In this document: positions 13,650 to 25,900 of the stretch, piece by piece
How positions within the stretch are numbered: the first letter of the stretch is position 1
Layout: every line of letters begins with the position of its first letter
Assembly (NCBI RefSeq): GCF_026151205.1
Contig: NC_087084.1
Span: 250,001-314,000 of the forward strand
DNA: 64,000 nt
Direction of reading: 5' to 3'
Origin: Bolinopsis microptera
Taxonomy: Eukaryota; Ctenophora; Tentaculata; Lobata; Bolinopsidae
Notes under the pieces: model-generated
What the model saw: the letters and a program-made list of their open reading frames with translations, nothing else
The model's database searches: none
Told to the model about the DNA's origin: nothing
Translations under genes and position numbers: made by a program

Positions 13650-15240
13650 TACACGCAGTACAATCCTCATTACGTTTCTGCTTATACTAATCGGACACTC
13701 AGTGTACGTACAAGACACATGTTAAAAGCGTTTTCCCGTCAAATATTTACTGTTAATCCTGTTAAAATTAATTTACATAGTTTCTTTCTGATGCTGTTTA
13801 ATTAGTCACATATATAAAGTGTAGACGAACGTTGTGGTGATTTGATTGGTTTCCAAAGAGCTGCTTAATTAGTATAATTAATGACGTATAACTGTCAGTG
13901 TGACATGCTGTACAAGTTACAGTGCATCTTAATCAGGGTCGCCCCCTTTATATTGACACTTCCTACACTGTAAACTCATAAGTGACTCAGCTTAAGTTGT
14001 TCATCTCTAGTTCATTATCGTAACTTACTGTTATTTATATAATTAGTCAAAGTTTTGTGTTTACTTTATATTACGATACATATTTAAATGGTACGAAATT
14101 CGGTGGATTTTCGAAAAAAACACCATTTTTTCGAAATATTTTCACGTATTTTCCTCAATTATGACTTTATCGATTTACTATCAACTTATCAATATAGTAA
14201 GTTATAAATATGATTCATCAAACAATTAATAAACACTAGTATTCGATCATGAATGGCTTTAAAAATGATTTTGGACACGAAATGTGGCGGTTTTTGGGGA
14301 AAATTCCCATATTTTCGTTCCCATATCATTTAGGTCACCGAAATTATGTCGAATATAAATATGTTTCGTAAGGTATTAAACCTGCCTAGTTTTACTTAAT
14401 TATTAAACATATTTTTACATGTATTGTCGATGTTTCGTTTTATATAGCTGCAACACACAATTGTTAAAATAAATCTGTTGGGATGAAATTTAACTTATCT
14501 ATTATTGAAACAACGTGAAATATTTCCAAATTTTACCAACAAGATATAAAATTTAAATATATCAAACAAACAATATCATGAAATAACAAATATAAATTAT
14601 AAAAGAAATAAAAGTATGGTTAAAATATGGTTAAAAGAATCTACATGATAAAAATGTTTAATGAACCATGAGTAATAGTTGTCAAAGTTATCTCTTCAAT
14701 AATAATGTAATTTCTTGGGACACACAATAAGACAAACACTTCAGGATGAATTAGTGAATTCTTCGTAGACCAATAAAATATCTACATCGTTAGTCGTGCT
14801 TAAATATATATAGGTTAATCTCAAACTGCAAGTAAAGAGTACCTATCTCCATGAAACAAATAAATTCCAGAATACATGGTCAAAATAATGTATACAAGGG
14901 ACAAATAAATTTACAACCCGAAAATGGGTGAAAAATACACCAACAACCAAAATTTAGCCAAAAAATCAGTTTGGCCAAAAATAAGAAAATCATTGATCAT
15001 TATTGAACTACTACTATCCTATTGAGTCCAAAAATGTTAGTACGATATTGATGAATGAAACGTTCTTCCTCCCTATTCAATTCAACAGGTCTTACCTGTT
15101 TAACTATCCCCAGTTTAAACAATTCCATATTAAAATCATTTTTTCAAACCAAAGAAGACTGTCGATTACAAAATGTTCATTTTTGTATTCATAGCTGTAT
15201 TTGTACTGTCATTGTTTGGAACACATCGTGTATTGAGCAA
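13650..15240. other. AT-rich unique sequence, nothing recognised
   Basis: No gene, RNA or tandem array is recognised on either strand. Confidence 0.4.
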
Positions 15241-15645
15241 TTTGACCAAAACCCATAATCATGGGTAGAGTGGACCGCTGCCAGTGTCTCTCTTTCCCAA
15301 ACAAAAGGAAATGATATTAATTTGATTGACCGTCTGCAATGCAAAATGATACCGAGAATGAAATCGGTCGCTCGCTTTCCCCATTCATTCATGGCTTACG
15401 AATTTTAATAAGTTTCGATTAATTACATCAATCACATGCTGTAAAAATCTCTTTGGGTTGCGTTCGGGTCGATACCTAGTATTTCGGGATACGGGTGGTA
15501 GTTAGTGTCCAATTAGCTGATGTTTATTGAATCTTTATTGCCGAGTACAGCTGCCTTCGGGTAGTTCTTCTTAAATCTATTACAATTGTATATGATTCAA
15601 TCAAAGTAATATTATTTCCTTTTGTTTGGGAAAGAGAGACACTTC
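15241..15645. mobile_element. Foldback/MITE-like element, diverged copy
   Basis: The left part (ACCAAAACCCATAATCATGG, then GTGTCTCTCTTTCCCAAACA) matches the left arm of the palindromic element at 59869-60229. About 46 bp of the right arm (minus strand, GTGTCTCTCTTTCCC...) is found near 15598-15645. The rest of the right arm is missing or diverged. No transposase is seen. Confidence 0.7.
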
Positions 15646-15990
15646 GGCTTCGAAGGAGAGGGGTCCAACAGCGTCAGCGATTAGGTGTTTGGTAGGGAGG
15701 TCAGTATCTGAAGCTTGGTCCATAAGAAGGATAGGATGGGATGTGACCTGAACTTGGAAATATGACAGGATCTGGTGTTGCACTACTGTATTAGATAATG
15801 CGACACGATCTCTAGTGCGAAAGAGGGAGGTCTTGTTGAACTTCAGGTTTCGCACTACAGTACGTTTACCACACTTTTGAGTCTTTTGAGTCTTCGCTAT
15901 GCCTATAGAATATAGATGATTTATAACAATGTAATTTATTCAAGTTATCTCTAAGTTTAAGCACGGAAGGAATATTATTTTACGTTATAT
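15646..15990. other. Unassigned stretch beside the foldback element
   Basis: A minus-strand open frame (15601-15855, 84 codons) starts outside and runs into the foldback arm. It resembles nothing I recognise and is not called as a gene. Confidence 0.3.
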
Positions 15991-15994
15991 TTGC

Positions 15995-16346
15995 CACAGA
16001 AAGCATCTGAGGCAAATCATCAGAATGACTTACCCTAATATAATCAAAAACGACACCCTTTACAAGAGATGTGAAGTGGTTCCACTCAGTGAGCGTGTTG
16101 CATGTGCACGATGGAGGATGCTCGGACATGTCCTTCGCAGTGATAACAACTCACCTGCACAGCTTGCATTACACTTTGCAGTAGAGAGTCAGAGTACTAA
16201 AAAGGGTAGAGTAGGTAGACACCAGTCGAACTTGCTTAAGACTATTAAATTTAGGTAGCAGGAACATTCCATTTGTAAATACAGACGATTTGTACAATTT
16301 AAGACTTTTAGCCTCTGATAGAGCGGGATGGAAGAAGTTGTTATAG
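15995..16346 (+). pseudogene. 5'-truncated, frameshifted LINE tail (same family as 44046-47096)
   Basis: The translation matches the extreme C-terminus of the LINE at 44046-47096. Matching blocks are HRKHLRQIIR, LYKRCEVVPLSERVA, RWRMLGHVLR and GR-GRHQSNL. The first frame stops at 16258. A shifted frame then gives DDLYNLRLLASDRAGWKK to a stop at 16346, which corresponds to the NNLCDL...NRVKWRS end of the intact element. No endonuclease or polymerase is left. This is a dead insertion on the strand opposite to the intact copy. Confidence 0.85.
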
Positions 16347-16884
16347 CTTGTGTATCAGTTTTTCTTTTTTTCTGGCTACTTATCAGATCTTTAAGATGTT
16401 CATTTATGTTCTATTTTTGATTTGAATAAAGTTATATAATATATTTCACTGATTCTAAATGAATATTACGCTATATTTTACAGATCTACTATGTGCTCCT
16501 TTATAATTAAACTTGCTGCAGTTTCTAATTTTGAGCGCAATCTCGCTATAAAAGAAAACGATATGATTGCCTCAGACTTGCTCACATAATATGCTAACAT
16601 AAACTGAATAGTGTCATGCCCTCACTGTCCTCACTGTGTTGTCATGGTTACATTACCATATAAGGTAGTATAGAAGGTATGGGAGTATACCAGAATAGTC
16701 TGCTTCTCTCACATTCTCTGTCACTGATACTATGATACCTATATTCTCGTATCCTTAGTGTAATTTCATTAATTTGAAGACTTTGACTGTCCCCTCATTT
16801 CCTAACTTTTCTTCCGCACCTTTTCACTTAAGGTATGTCAAACACGCCTCTTTGATATCGGCGGCTTTCCAATTAAGACACAGT

Positions 16885-16970
16885 ATTCACACCGCGTGAC
16901 ACAAACCAACCAGTCAGAGCACATTATTCAAGTCAGGTGACACAAACCAATCAATGAAAGCCCAGCGCAT
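16885..16970 (+). promoter_or_regulatory. CCAAT plus E-box-like composite, two copies
   Basis: Two copies of GTGACACAAACCAA followed by C(A/C)A(G/A)TCA/CAATCAAT. The same composite is amplified at 35320-35790 with intact CACGTGACACAAACCAACCA and ATCAGAAG, and appears singly in both inverted-repeat arms. ATTGG/CCAAT is the NF-Y site and CACGTG the USF/MYC-type E-box. The position 2 kb upstream of the GPCR gene makes a promoter role possible but unproven. Confidence 0.35.
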
Positions 16971-17328
16971 AAACCCTGATTAATAGCGTTTATTATTGGG
17001 TTTCTGTCACAGTTGATGGGTGAGATGGTGGATTATTATATTGTTAATTTAACTGCGTATAAGTGGAGGTATATTGTTAATCGTTTTATCATTTGTTAAT
17101 TCAGTACGGTATAGCAAACTTCACTCAAGCTCTTAAGCGAGTATATCCTGTCACTGTCGCTTTGCTTTGATTTTTCGCTGCAATTTTCCTACATAGCTAG
17201 CCATGGATTCCTTGATAAATATTATATCTCGTTCATTCTCTGTTATCTTTTTTTTATTTGCAACTTTTTTATTTGAGTTAGAATAGGTTTTTGGCCATCA
17301 GAAATTCGCCAAATTTCCGAACGAACAA

Positions 17329-18450
17329 GGGTCAGGGTCAGGGTCAGGGTCAGGGTCAGGGTCAGGGTCAGGGTCAGGGTCAGGGTCAGGGTCAGGGTCA
17401 GGGTCAGGGTCAGGGTCAGGGTCAGGGTCAGGGTCAGGGTCAGGGTCAGGGTCAGGGTCAGGGTCAGGGTCAGGGTCAGGGTCAGGGTCAGGGTCAGGGT
17501 CAGGGTCAGGGTCAGGGTCAGGGTCAGGGTCAGGGTCAGGGTCAGGGTCAGGGTCAGGGTCAGGGTCAGGGTCAGGGTCAGGGTCAGGGTCAGGGTCAGG
17601 GTCAGGGTCAGGGTCAGGGTCAGGGTCAGGGTCAGGGTCAGGGTCAGGGTCAGGGTCAGGGTCAGGGTCAGGGTCAGGGTCAGGGTCAGGGTCAGGGTCA
17701 GGGTCAGGGTCAGGGTCAGGGTCAGGGTCAGGGTCAGGGTCAGGGTCAGGGTCAGGGTCAGGGTCAGGGTCAGGGTCAGGGTCAGGGTCAGGGTCAGGGT
17801 CAGGGTCAGGGTCAGGGTCAGGGTCAGGGTCAGGGTCAGGGTCAGGGTCAGGGTCAGGGTCAGGGTCAGGGTCAGGGTCAGGGTCAGGGTCAGGGTCAGG
17901 GTCAGGGTCAGGGTCAGGGTCAGGGTCAGGGTCAGGGTCAGGGTCAGGGTCAGGGTCAGGGTCAGGGTCAGGGTCAGGGTCAGGGTCAGGGTCAGGGTCA
18001 GGGTCAGGGTCAGGGTCAGGGTCAGGGTCAGGGTCAGGGTCAGGGTCAGGGTCAGGGTCAGGGTCAGGGTCAGGGTCAGGGTCAGGGTCAGGGTCAGGGT
18101 CAGGGTCAGGGTCAGGGTCAGGGTCAGGGTCAGGGTCAGGGTCAGGGTCAGGGTCAGGGTCAGGGTCAGGGTCAGGGTCAGGGTCAGGGTCAGGGTCAGG
18201 GTCAGGGTCAGGGTCAGGGTCAGGGTCAGGGTCAGGGTCAGGGTCAGGGTCAGGGTCAGGGTCAGGGTCAGGGTCAGGGTCAGGGTCAGGGTCAGGGTCA
18301 GGGTCAGGGTCAGGGTCAGGGTCAGGGTCAGGGTCAGGGTCAGGGTCAGGGTCAGGGTCAGGGTCAGGGTCAGGGTCAGGGTCAGGGTCAGGGTCAGGGT
18401 CAGGGTCAGGGTCAGGGTCAGGGTCAGGGTCAGGGTCAGGGTCAGGGTCA
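17329..18450 (+). repeat. Perfect GGGTCA array, 187 copies, ending in one GGGTTA
   Basis: 1122 bp of GGGTCA without a single substitution, followed directly by GGGTTA (18451-18456), the usual animal telomere hexamer. GGGTCA is a one-base telomere variant. The plus strand has regular G3 runs every 6 nt and could form G-quadruplexes. Gly-Gln and Leu-Thr open frames through the array are artefacts. Such perfect assembly may also hide a misjudged true length. Confidence 0.98.
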
Positions 18451-18552
18451 GGGTTAATTGTATTAAATTATATTGTCGGGGGGTCAATAATTAAAGCTTG
18501 TAATTACAATAACTAATGCTCCTATAAATACTTTAATTAATTGTTTGTTCCG

Positions 18553-18867
18553 TTATTCTTTTTCCTTCCTCTTTTCCTTGTCATCCCCTTTAGTTTTAAG
18601 ATTCTTGCTATAAATGGCTACAGCTAACACTATTAATGCTAAGTACCAAACAACAAGTGGGAGGTGGATCGTTGGTATACCATTAAATCGATTAAACACC
18701 GTAATTCCAGTCGCAAGCCTGGGACCACTACTAGCATAGTCAAAACATCTACAAAGCTGACATATAGCCTGACTGACAATTTTCTCGACTGACTGACAAT
18801 GTTTCTTCTTTTCCCCATTTAGAATACAAAGATTAGTACATTTTAGCTTATGATTAATATTATATTT
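18553..18867 (-). CDS. Possible last exon of a single-pass membrane protein
   Basis: A minus-strand frame is open for 104 codons and ends in TAA at 18553. It has no ATG of its own. Reading order: Cys-containing segment (KCTNLC, then CQLCRC), a hydrophobic segment of about 20 residues (IHLPLVVWYLALIVLAVAIY), and a Lys/Glu-rich tail of about 17 residues ending KRKEKE. This is the layout of a type I membrane protein C-terminus. A possible branch point (TACTAAT) and an acceptor-like AAAAG lie at the 5' side, and an ATTAAA is just downstream of the stop. It lies head-to-head with the GPCR acceptor at 18886, so upstream exons would be antisense to the receptor. It could be a chance frame. Confidence 0.35.
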   Translation of the reverse strand, partial: KYNINHKLKCTNLCILNGEKKKHCQSVEKIVSQAICQLCRCFDYASSGPRLATGITVFNRFNGIPTIHLPLVVWYLALIVLAVAIYSKNLKTKGDDKEKRKEKE

Positions 18868-18886
18868 TTATCTATAGTTTACCTAG

Positions 18887-19949
18887 ATTGTCGCCCACCT
18901 GGCCCAGTTCACTAACTGCACTAACTTTGCAGCAGATATCATGTCTAACATGTCCCAGTTCACTAACTGCACTAACTTTGCAGCAGATAACATGTCTAAC
19001 ATGTCCCAGTTCACTAACTGCACTAACTTTGCAGCAGATAACATGTCTAACATGTCCCAGTTCACTAGCTGCACTAACTTTGCAGCAGATAACATGTCTA
19101 ACATGTCCCAGTTCACTAACTGCACTAACTTTGCAGCAGATAACATGTCTAACATGTCCCAGTTCACTAGCTGCACTAACTTTGCAGCAGATAACATGTC
19201 TAACATGTCCCAGTTCACTAACTGCACTAACTTTGCAGCAGATAACATGTCTAACATGTCCCAGTTCATTAACTGCACTAACTTTGCAGCAGATATCATG
19301 TCTAACATGTCCCAGTTCACTAACTGCACTAACTTTGCAGCAGATAACATGTCTAACATGTCCCAGTTCACTAACTGCACTAACTTTGCAGCAGATAACA
19401 TGTCTAACATGTCCCAGTTCATTAACTGCACTAACTTTGCAGCAGATAACATGTCTAACATGTCCCAGTTCACTAACTGCACTAACTTTGCAGCAGATAA
19501 CATGTCTAACATGTCCCAGTTCATTAACTGCACTAACTTTGCAGCAGATATCATGTCTAACATGTCCCAGTTCACTAACTGCACTAACTTTGCAGCAGAT
19601 AACATGTCTAACATGTCCCAGTTCATTAACTGCACTAACTTTGCAGCAGATATCATGTCTAACATGTCCCAGTTCACTAACTGCACTAACTTTGCAGCAG
19701 ATAACATGTCTAACATGTCCCAGTTCACTAACTGCACTAACTTTGCAGCAGATAACATGTCTAACATGTCCCAGTTCACTAACTGCACTAACTTTGCAGC
19801 AGATATCATGTCTAACATGTCCCAGTTCACTACTTCAGTCTCCCTCCTCTCCTCTGTACCTCATGAAGACCACGCTGATTTCTACACTGGAACTGAAAGA
19901 TATGTCATGATGTCATTCTTAATTCTTTGCATAATATTCACTTTAGCTG
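18887..19949 (+). CDS. GPCR exon 1: repetitive N-terminus and start of TM1
   Basis: Begins after an acceptor-like TTTACCTAG (an in-frame TAG sits at the junction) and ends GCTG|GTGAGT, phase 1. It encodes 18 near-identical 17-residue repeats (MSNMSQFTNCTNFAADN), then VSLLSSVPHEDHADFYTGTE and most of TM1 (YVMMSFLILCIIFTLA). Every unit has NMS and NCT sequons. Every unit also has ATGTCTAACATG and CACTAACTTTGCAG, so each could supply a start codon or a 3' splice site. The true N-terminus may therefore be anywhere from ATG 18941 to ATG 19808. Confidence 0.8.
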
Positions 19950-22900
19950 GTGAGTACACCATCACGTGACTATAAGAAGTGTTGTGACGTCATCACACTG
20001 TTAGTGACGTCATCACACTGTTAGTTTTGAAATTATTTTCAAACTCCAAATAAATATGTAGTTCAAATATCGTTTAATGTTTTCTTTCAAATGATAGCGA
20101 AACAGTAAACAGGATGTAGCCTGTAACCATGGTAACAATCACCAGGTAACAGCGTTATGTTGTGGAGTATCGTGTTTGTGCCGTCCCTTCAGACTGTGAA
20201 CAACGTGTTTCTTGCTTCACTCTGCTGTGCTAATCTTCTCAACGGACTCTTCACAATGCCCTTCATAGGTCAGTGTATAGTGGAGGTAGTGTATAGTGGA
20301 GGTAGTGTATAGTGGAGGTAGTGTATAGTGGAGGTAGTGTATAGTGGAGGTAGTGTATAGTGGAGGTAGTGTATAGTGGAGGTAATGTATAGTGGAGGTA
20401 GTGTATAGTGGAGGTCGTGTATAGTGGAGGTAGTGTATAGTGGAGGTAGTGTATAGTGGAGGTAGTGTATAGTGGAGGGAGTGTATAGTGGAGGTAGTGT
20501 AGTGTATAGTGGAGGTAGTGTATAGTGGAGGTAGTGTATAGTGGAGGTAGTGTATAGTGGAGGTAGTGTATAGTGGAGGTAGTGTATAGTGGAGGTAGTG
20601 TATAGTGGAGGTAGTGTATAGTGGAGGTAGTGTATAGTGGAGGCAGTGTAGTGTATAGTGGAGGTAGTGTATAGTGGAGGTAGTGTATAGTGGAGGTAGT
20701 GTATAGTGGAGGTAGTGTATAGTGGAGGTAGTGTATAGTGGAGGTAGTGTATAGTGGAGGTAGTGTAGTGTATAGTGGAGGTAGTGTATAGTGGAGGTAG
20801 TGTATAGTGGAGGTAGTGTATAGTGGAGGTAGTGTATAGTGGAGGTAGTGTATAGTGGAGGTAGTGTATAGTGGAGGTAGTGTATAGTGGAGGTAGTGTA
20901 TAGTGGAGGTAGTGTATAGTGGAGGTAGTGTATAGTTGAGGTAGTGTAGTGTATAGTGGAGGTAGTGTATAGTGGAGGTAGTGTATAGTGGAGGTAGTGT
21001 ATAGTGGAGGTAGTGTATAGTGGAGGTAGTGTATAGTGGAGGTAGTGTATAGTGGAGGTAGTGTATAGTGGAGGTAGTGTAGTGTATAGTGGAGGTAGTG
21101 TATAGTGGAGGTAGTGTATAGTGGAGGTAGTGTATAGTGGAGGTAGTGTATAGTGGAGGTAGTGTATAGTGGAGGTAGTGTATAGTGGAGGTAGTGTATA
21201 GTGGAGGTAGTGTAGTGTATAGTGGAGGTAGTGTATAGTGGAGGTAGTGTATAGTGGAGGTAGTGTATGGTACTTGTTCTACTTCAGATATATACATTTT
21301 ACATTGTATTAGTAAGTTTCGAATTTAATGAGAAGACGAAATGAAAAATAAATACATATAGCTTTGTAACGTGTATAATAATATTTGTGTAACTACTGTA
21401 CTTTCTCTCAGCTCACTCGCTGACATCAAATCAGTCGGACGTAACTGTCTTACCTCTAAAGAAAGCTTCAATGTGTACTATAAGTGGATTCGTAGATAAC
21501 GGAGCCATGGTGGGATTTATGTGGACCTTAACTCTACTCAGTATCGACAGGTTAGTAATCTACTTTACTCAGTATTGACAGGTTAGTAATCTACTTTACT
21601 CAGTATTGACATGTTAGTAATCTACTTTACTCAGTATTGACATGTTAGTAATCTACTTTACTCAGTATCGACATGTTAGTAATCTACTTTACTCAGTATC
21701 GACATGTTAGTAATCTACTTTACTCAGTATCGACAGGTTAGTAATTTACTTTACTCAGTATCGACATGTTAGTAATCTACTTTACTCAGTATTGACAGGT
21801 TAGTAATCTACTTTACTCATTATTGACAGGTTAGTAATCTACTTTACTCAGTATTGACAGGTTAGTAATCTACTTTACTCAGTATCGACATGTTAGTAAT
21901 CTACTTTACTCATTATTGACATGTTCGTAATCTACTTTACTCATTATTGACATGTTAGTAATCTACTTTACTCATTATTGACATGTTAGTAATCTACTTT
22001 ACTCATTATTGACATGTTAGTAATCTACTTTACTCAGTATCGACATGTTAGTAATCTACTTTACTCAGTATCGACATGTTAGTAATCTACTTTACTCAGT
22101 ATTGGCATGTTAGTAATCTACTTTACTCAGTATTGACAGGTTAGTAATCTACTTTACTCAGTATTGACAGGTTAGTAATCTACTTTACTCAGTATTGACA
22201 GGTTAGTAATCTACTTTACTCAGTATTGACAGGTTAGTAATCTACTTTACTCAGTATTGACAGGTTAGTAATCTACTTTACTCAGTATCGACATGTTAGT
22301 AATCTACTTTACTCATTATTGACATGTTAGTAATCTACTTTACTCATTATTGACATGTTAGTAATCTACTTTACTCATTATTGACATGTTAGTAATCTAC
22401 TTTACTCATTATTGACATGTTAGTAATCTACTTTACTCATTATTGACATGTTAGTAATCTACTTTACTCAGTATTGACAGGTTAGTAATTTACTTTACTA
22501 AGTATCGACATGTTAGTTATCTACTTTACTCAGTATTTTCCACCCAGATTTGTGTTGATCAGATACCCGATATGGTACAAACTGAAACAAAACAAAAACA
22601 GAGCCGCCTTACTTTTACTTCTTACTTGGACATTTTCTTGTGGTCTGGTTACACCTCCTATATTCCACGTTGGTAAATACAGGTCAGAACTTCTACTAGA
22701 GTACTTGTTACTATAGTCACTGTAACTTGTAATATATAAAAGTATGTAAAATAATGTAAAAGTATGTAAAAGTATGTAAAAGTATGTAAAAGTATGTAAA
22801 AGTTCAACTCAGATATTCGAAGTGGACGTTTTCCTGCGGAATAGACCCGATAGACAAAGTTCAGCTCGCTTTAGACAATGTTTACAATCCTACCTTCTGC

Positions 22901-25900
22901 TACTTTCTGGGATTCTGCTGTGTTAACAGTGTCCTGCCAATTCCTATCGTACTCATCAGCAACCTTCACATATTAGGGGTAAGTTTACTGTACTCCTTCA
23001 CATATTAGGGGTAAGTTTACTCATCAGTAACCTTCACATATTAAGGGTAAGTTTACTGTACTCATCAGCAACCTTCACATATTAGGGGTAAGTTTACTGT
23101 ACTCATCAGCAACCTTCACATATTAGGGGTAAGTTTACTGTACTCATCAGCAACCTTCACATATTAGTGGTAAGTTTACTGTACTCATCAGCAACCTTCA
23201 CATATTAGGGGTAAGTTTACTGTACTCATCAGCAACCTTCACATATTAGGGGTAAGTTTACTGTACTCATCAGCAACCTTCACATATTAGGGGTAAGTTT
23301 ACTGTACTCCTTCACATATTATGGGTAAGTTTACTCATCAGCAACCTTCACATATTAAGGGTAAGTTTACTGTACTCATCAGCAACCTTCACATATTAGG
23401 GGTAAGTTTACTGTACTCATCAGCAACCTTCACATATTAGGGGTAAGTTTACTGTACTCATCAGCAACCTTCACATATTAGGGGTAAGTTTACTGTACTC
23501 ATCAGCAACCTTAACATATTAGGGGTAAGTTTACTGTACTCATCAGCAATCTTTACATATTAGGGGTAAGTTTACTCATCAGCAACCTTCACATATTAAG
23601 GGTAAGTTTACTGTACTCATCAGCAACCTTCACATATTAGGGGTAAGTTTACTGTACTCATCAGCAACCTTCACATATTAGGGGTAAGTTTACTGTACTC
23701 ATCAGCAACCTTCACATATTAGGGGTAAGTTTACTGTACTCATCAGCAACCTTAACATATTAGGGGTAAGTTTACTGTACTCATCAGCAACCTTCACATA
23801 TTAGGGGTAAGTTTACTGTACTCATCAGCAACCTTCACATATTAAGGGTAAGTTTACTGTACTCATCAGCAACCTTCACGTATTAGGGGTAAGTTTACTG
23901 TACTCATCAGCAACCTTCACATATTAGTGGTAAGTTTACTGTACTCATCAGCAACCTTCACATATTAGGGGTAAGTTTACTGTACTCATCAGCAACCTTC
24001 ACATATTAGGGGTAAGTTTACTGTACTCCTTCACATATTAGTGGTAAGTTTACTGTACTCATCAGCAACCTTCACATATTAGGGGTAAGTTTACTGTACT
24101 CATCAGGAACCTTCACATATTAGGGGTAAGTTTACTGTACTCATCAGCAACCTTCACATATTAGGGGTAAGTTTACTGTACTCATCAGCAACCTTCACAA
24201 ATTAGGGGTTAGTTTACTGTACTCATCAGCAACCTTCACATATTAGTGGTAAGTTTACTGTACTCATCAGCAACCTTCACATATTAGTGGTAAGTTTACT
24301 GTACTCATCAGCAACCTTCACATATTAGGGGTAAGTTTACTGTACTCATCAGCAACCTTCACATATTAGGGGTAAGTTTACTGTACTCCTTCACATATTA
24401 GGGGTAAGTTTACTGTACTCATCAGCAACCTTCACATATTAGGGGTAAGTTTACTGTACTCATCAGCAACCTTCACATATTAGGGGTAAGTTTACTGTAA
24501 TCATCAGCAACCTTCACATATTAGGGGTAAGTTTACTGTAATCATCAGCAACCTTCACATATTAGGGGTAAGTTTAGTGTACTCATCAGCAACCTTCACA
24601 TATTAGGGGTAAGTTTACTGTAATCATCAGCAACCTTCACATATTAGGGGTAAGTTTACAGTAATCATCAGCAACCTTCACATATTAGGGGTAAGTTTAC
24701 AGTAATCATCAGCAACCTTCACATATTAGGGGTAAGTTTAGTGTACTCATCAGCAACCTTCACATATTAGGGGTAAGTTTACTGTAATCATCAGCAACCT
24801 TAACATATTAGGGGTAAGTTTACTGTACTCATCAGCAACCTTCACATATTAGGGGTAAGTTTACAGTAATCATCAGCAACCTTCACATATTAGGGGTAAG
24901 TTTACTGTACTCATCAGCAACCTTCACATATTAGGGGTAAGTTTACAGTAATCATCAGCAACCTTCACATATTAGGGGTAAGTTTACTGTACTCATCAGC
25001 AACCTTCACATATTAGGGGTAAGTTTACTGTAATCATCAGCAACTTTCACATATTAGGGGTAAGTTTACTGTAATCATCAGCAACCTTCACATATTAGGG
25101 GTAAGTTTACTGTACTCCTTCACATATTAGGGGTAAGTTTACTGTACTCATCAGCAACCTTCACATGTTAGGGGTAAGTTTACTGTACTCATCAGCAACC
25201 TTTACATATTAGGGGTAAGTTTACTGTAATCATCAGCAACCTTCACATATTAGGGGTAAGTTTACTGTACTCATCAGCAACCTTCACATATTAGGGGTAA
25301 GTTTACTGTACTCATCAGCAACCTTTACATATTAGGGGTAAGTTTACTGTACTCATCAGCAACCTTCACATATTAGGGGTAAGTTTACTGTACTCGTCAG
25401 CAACCTTCACATATTAGGGGTAAGTTTACTGTACTCATCAGCAACCTTCACATATTAGGGGTAAGTTTACTGTACTCATCAGCAACCTTCACATATTAGG
25501 GGTAAGTTTACTGTACTCATCAGCAACCTTCACATATTAGGGGTAAGTTTACTGTACTCATCAGCAACCTTCACATATTAGGGGTAAGTTTACTGTACTC
25601 CTTCACATATTAAGGGTAAGTTTACTGTACTCATCAGCAACCTTCACATATTAGGGGTAAGTTTACTGTACTCATCAGCAACCTTCACATATTAGGGGTA
25701 AGTTTACTGTACTCATCAGCAACCTTCACAATTCACATACTAGGGGTAAGTTTACTGTACTCCTTCACATATAAGGGGTAAGTTTACTGTACTCATCAGC
25801 AACCTTCACATATTAGGGGTAAGTTTACTGTACTCATCAGCAGTTTGTTTTTTAAAAAAAAGTTTGAAACCCCACGGTGGAGGGTGGCGTGTGCCGCAAT

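Noticed and set aside
12512-13718. Three overlapping minus-strand frames of 368-394 codons
   Set aside because: All three frames of the 16-bp repeat are open together, which is a sign of a stop-free unit and not of coding.
17243-18487. Gly-Gln and Leu-Thr polymers over the hexamer array
   Set aside because: Both strands are open because GGGTCA has no stop in those frames; no evidence of a gene.
18883-19830. Minus-strand and second plus-strand frames through the 51-bp array
   Set aside because: Open because 51 is divisible by 3. Only one plus frame runs into TM1 and joins exon 2 in phase.
20263-21297. 344-codon minus-strand frame
   Set aside because: Translation of the 16-bp intron 2 array with no independent coding features.
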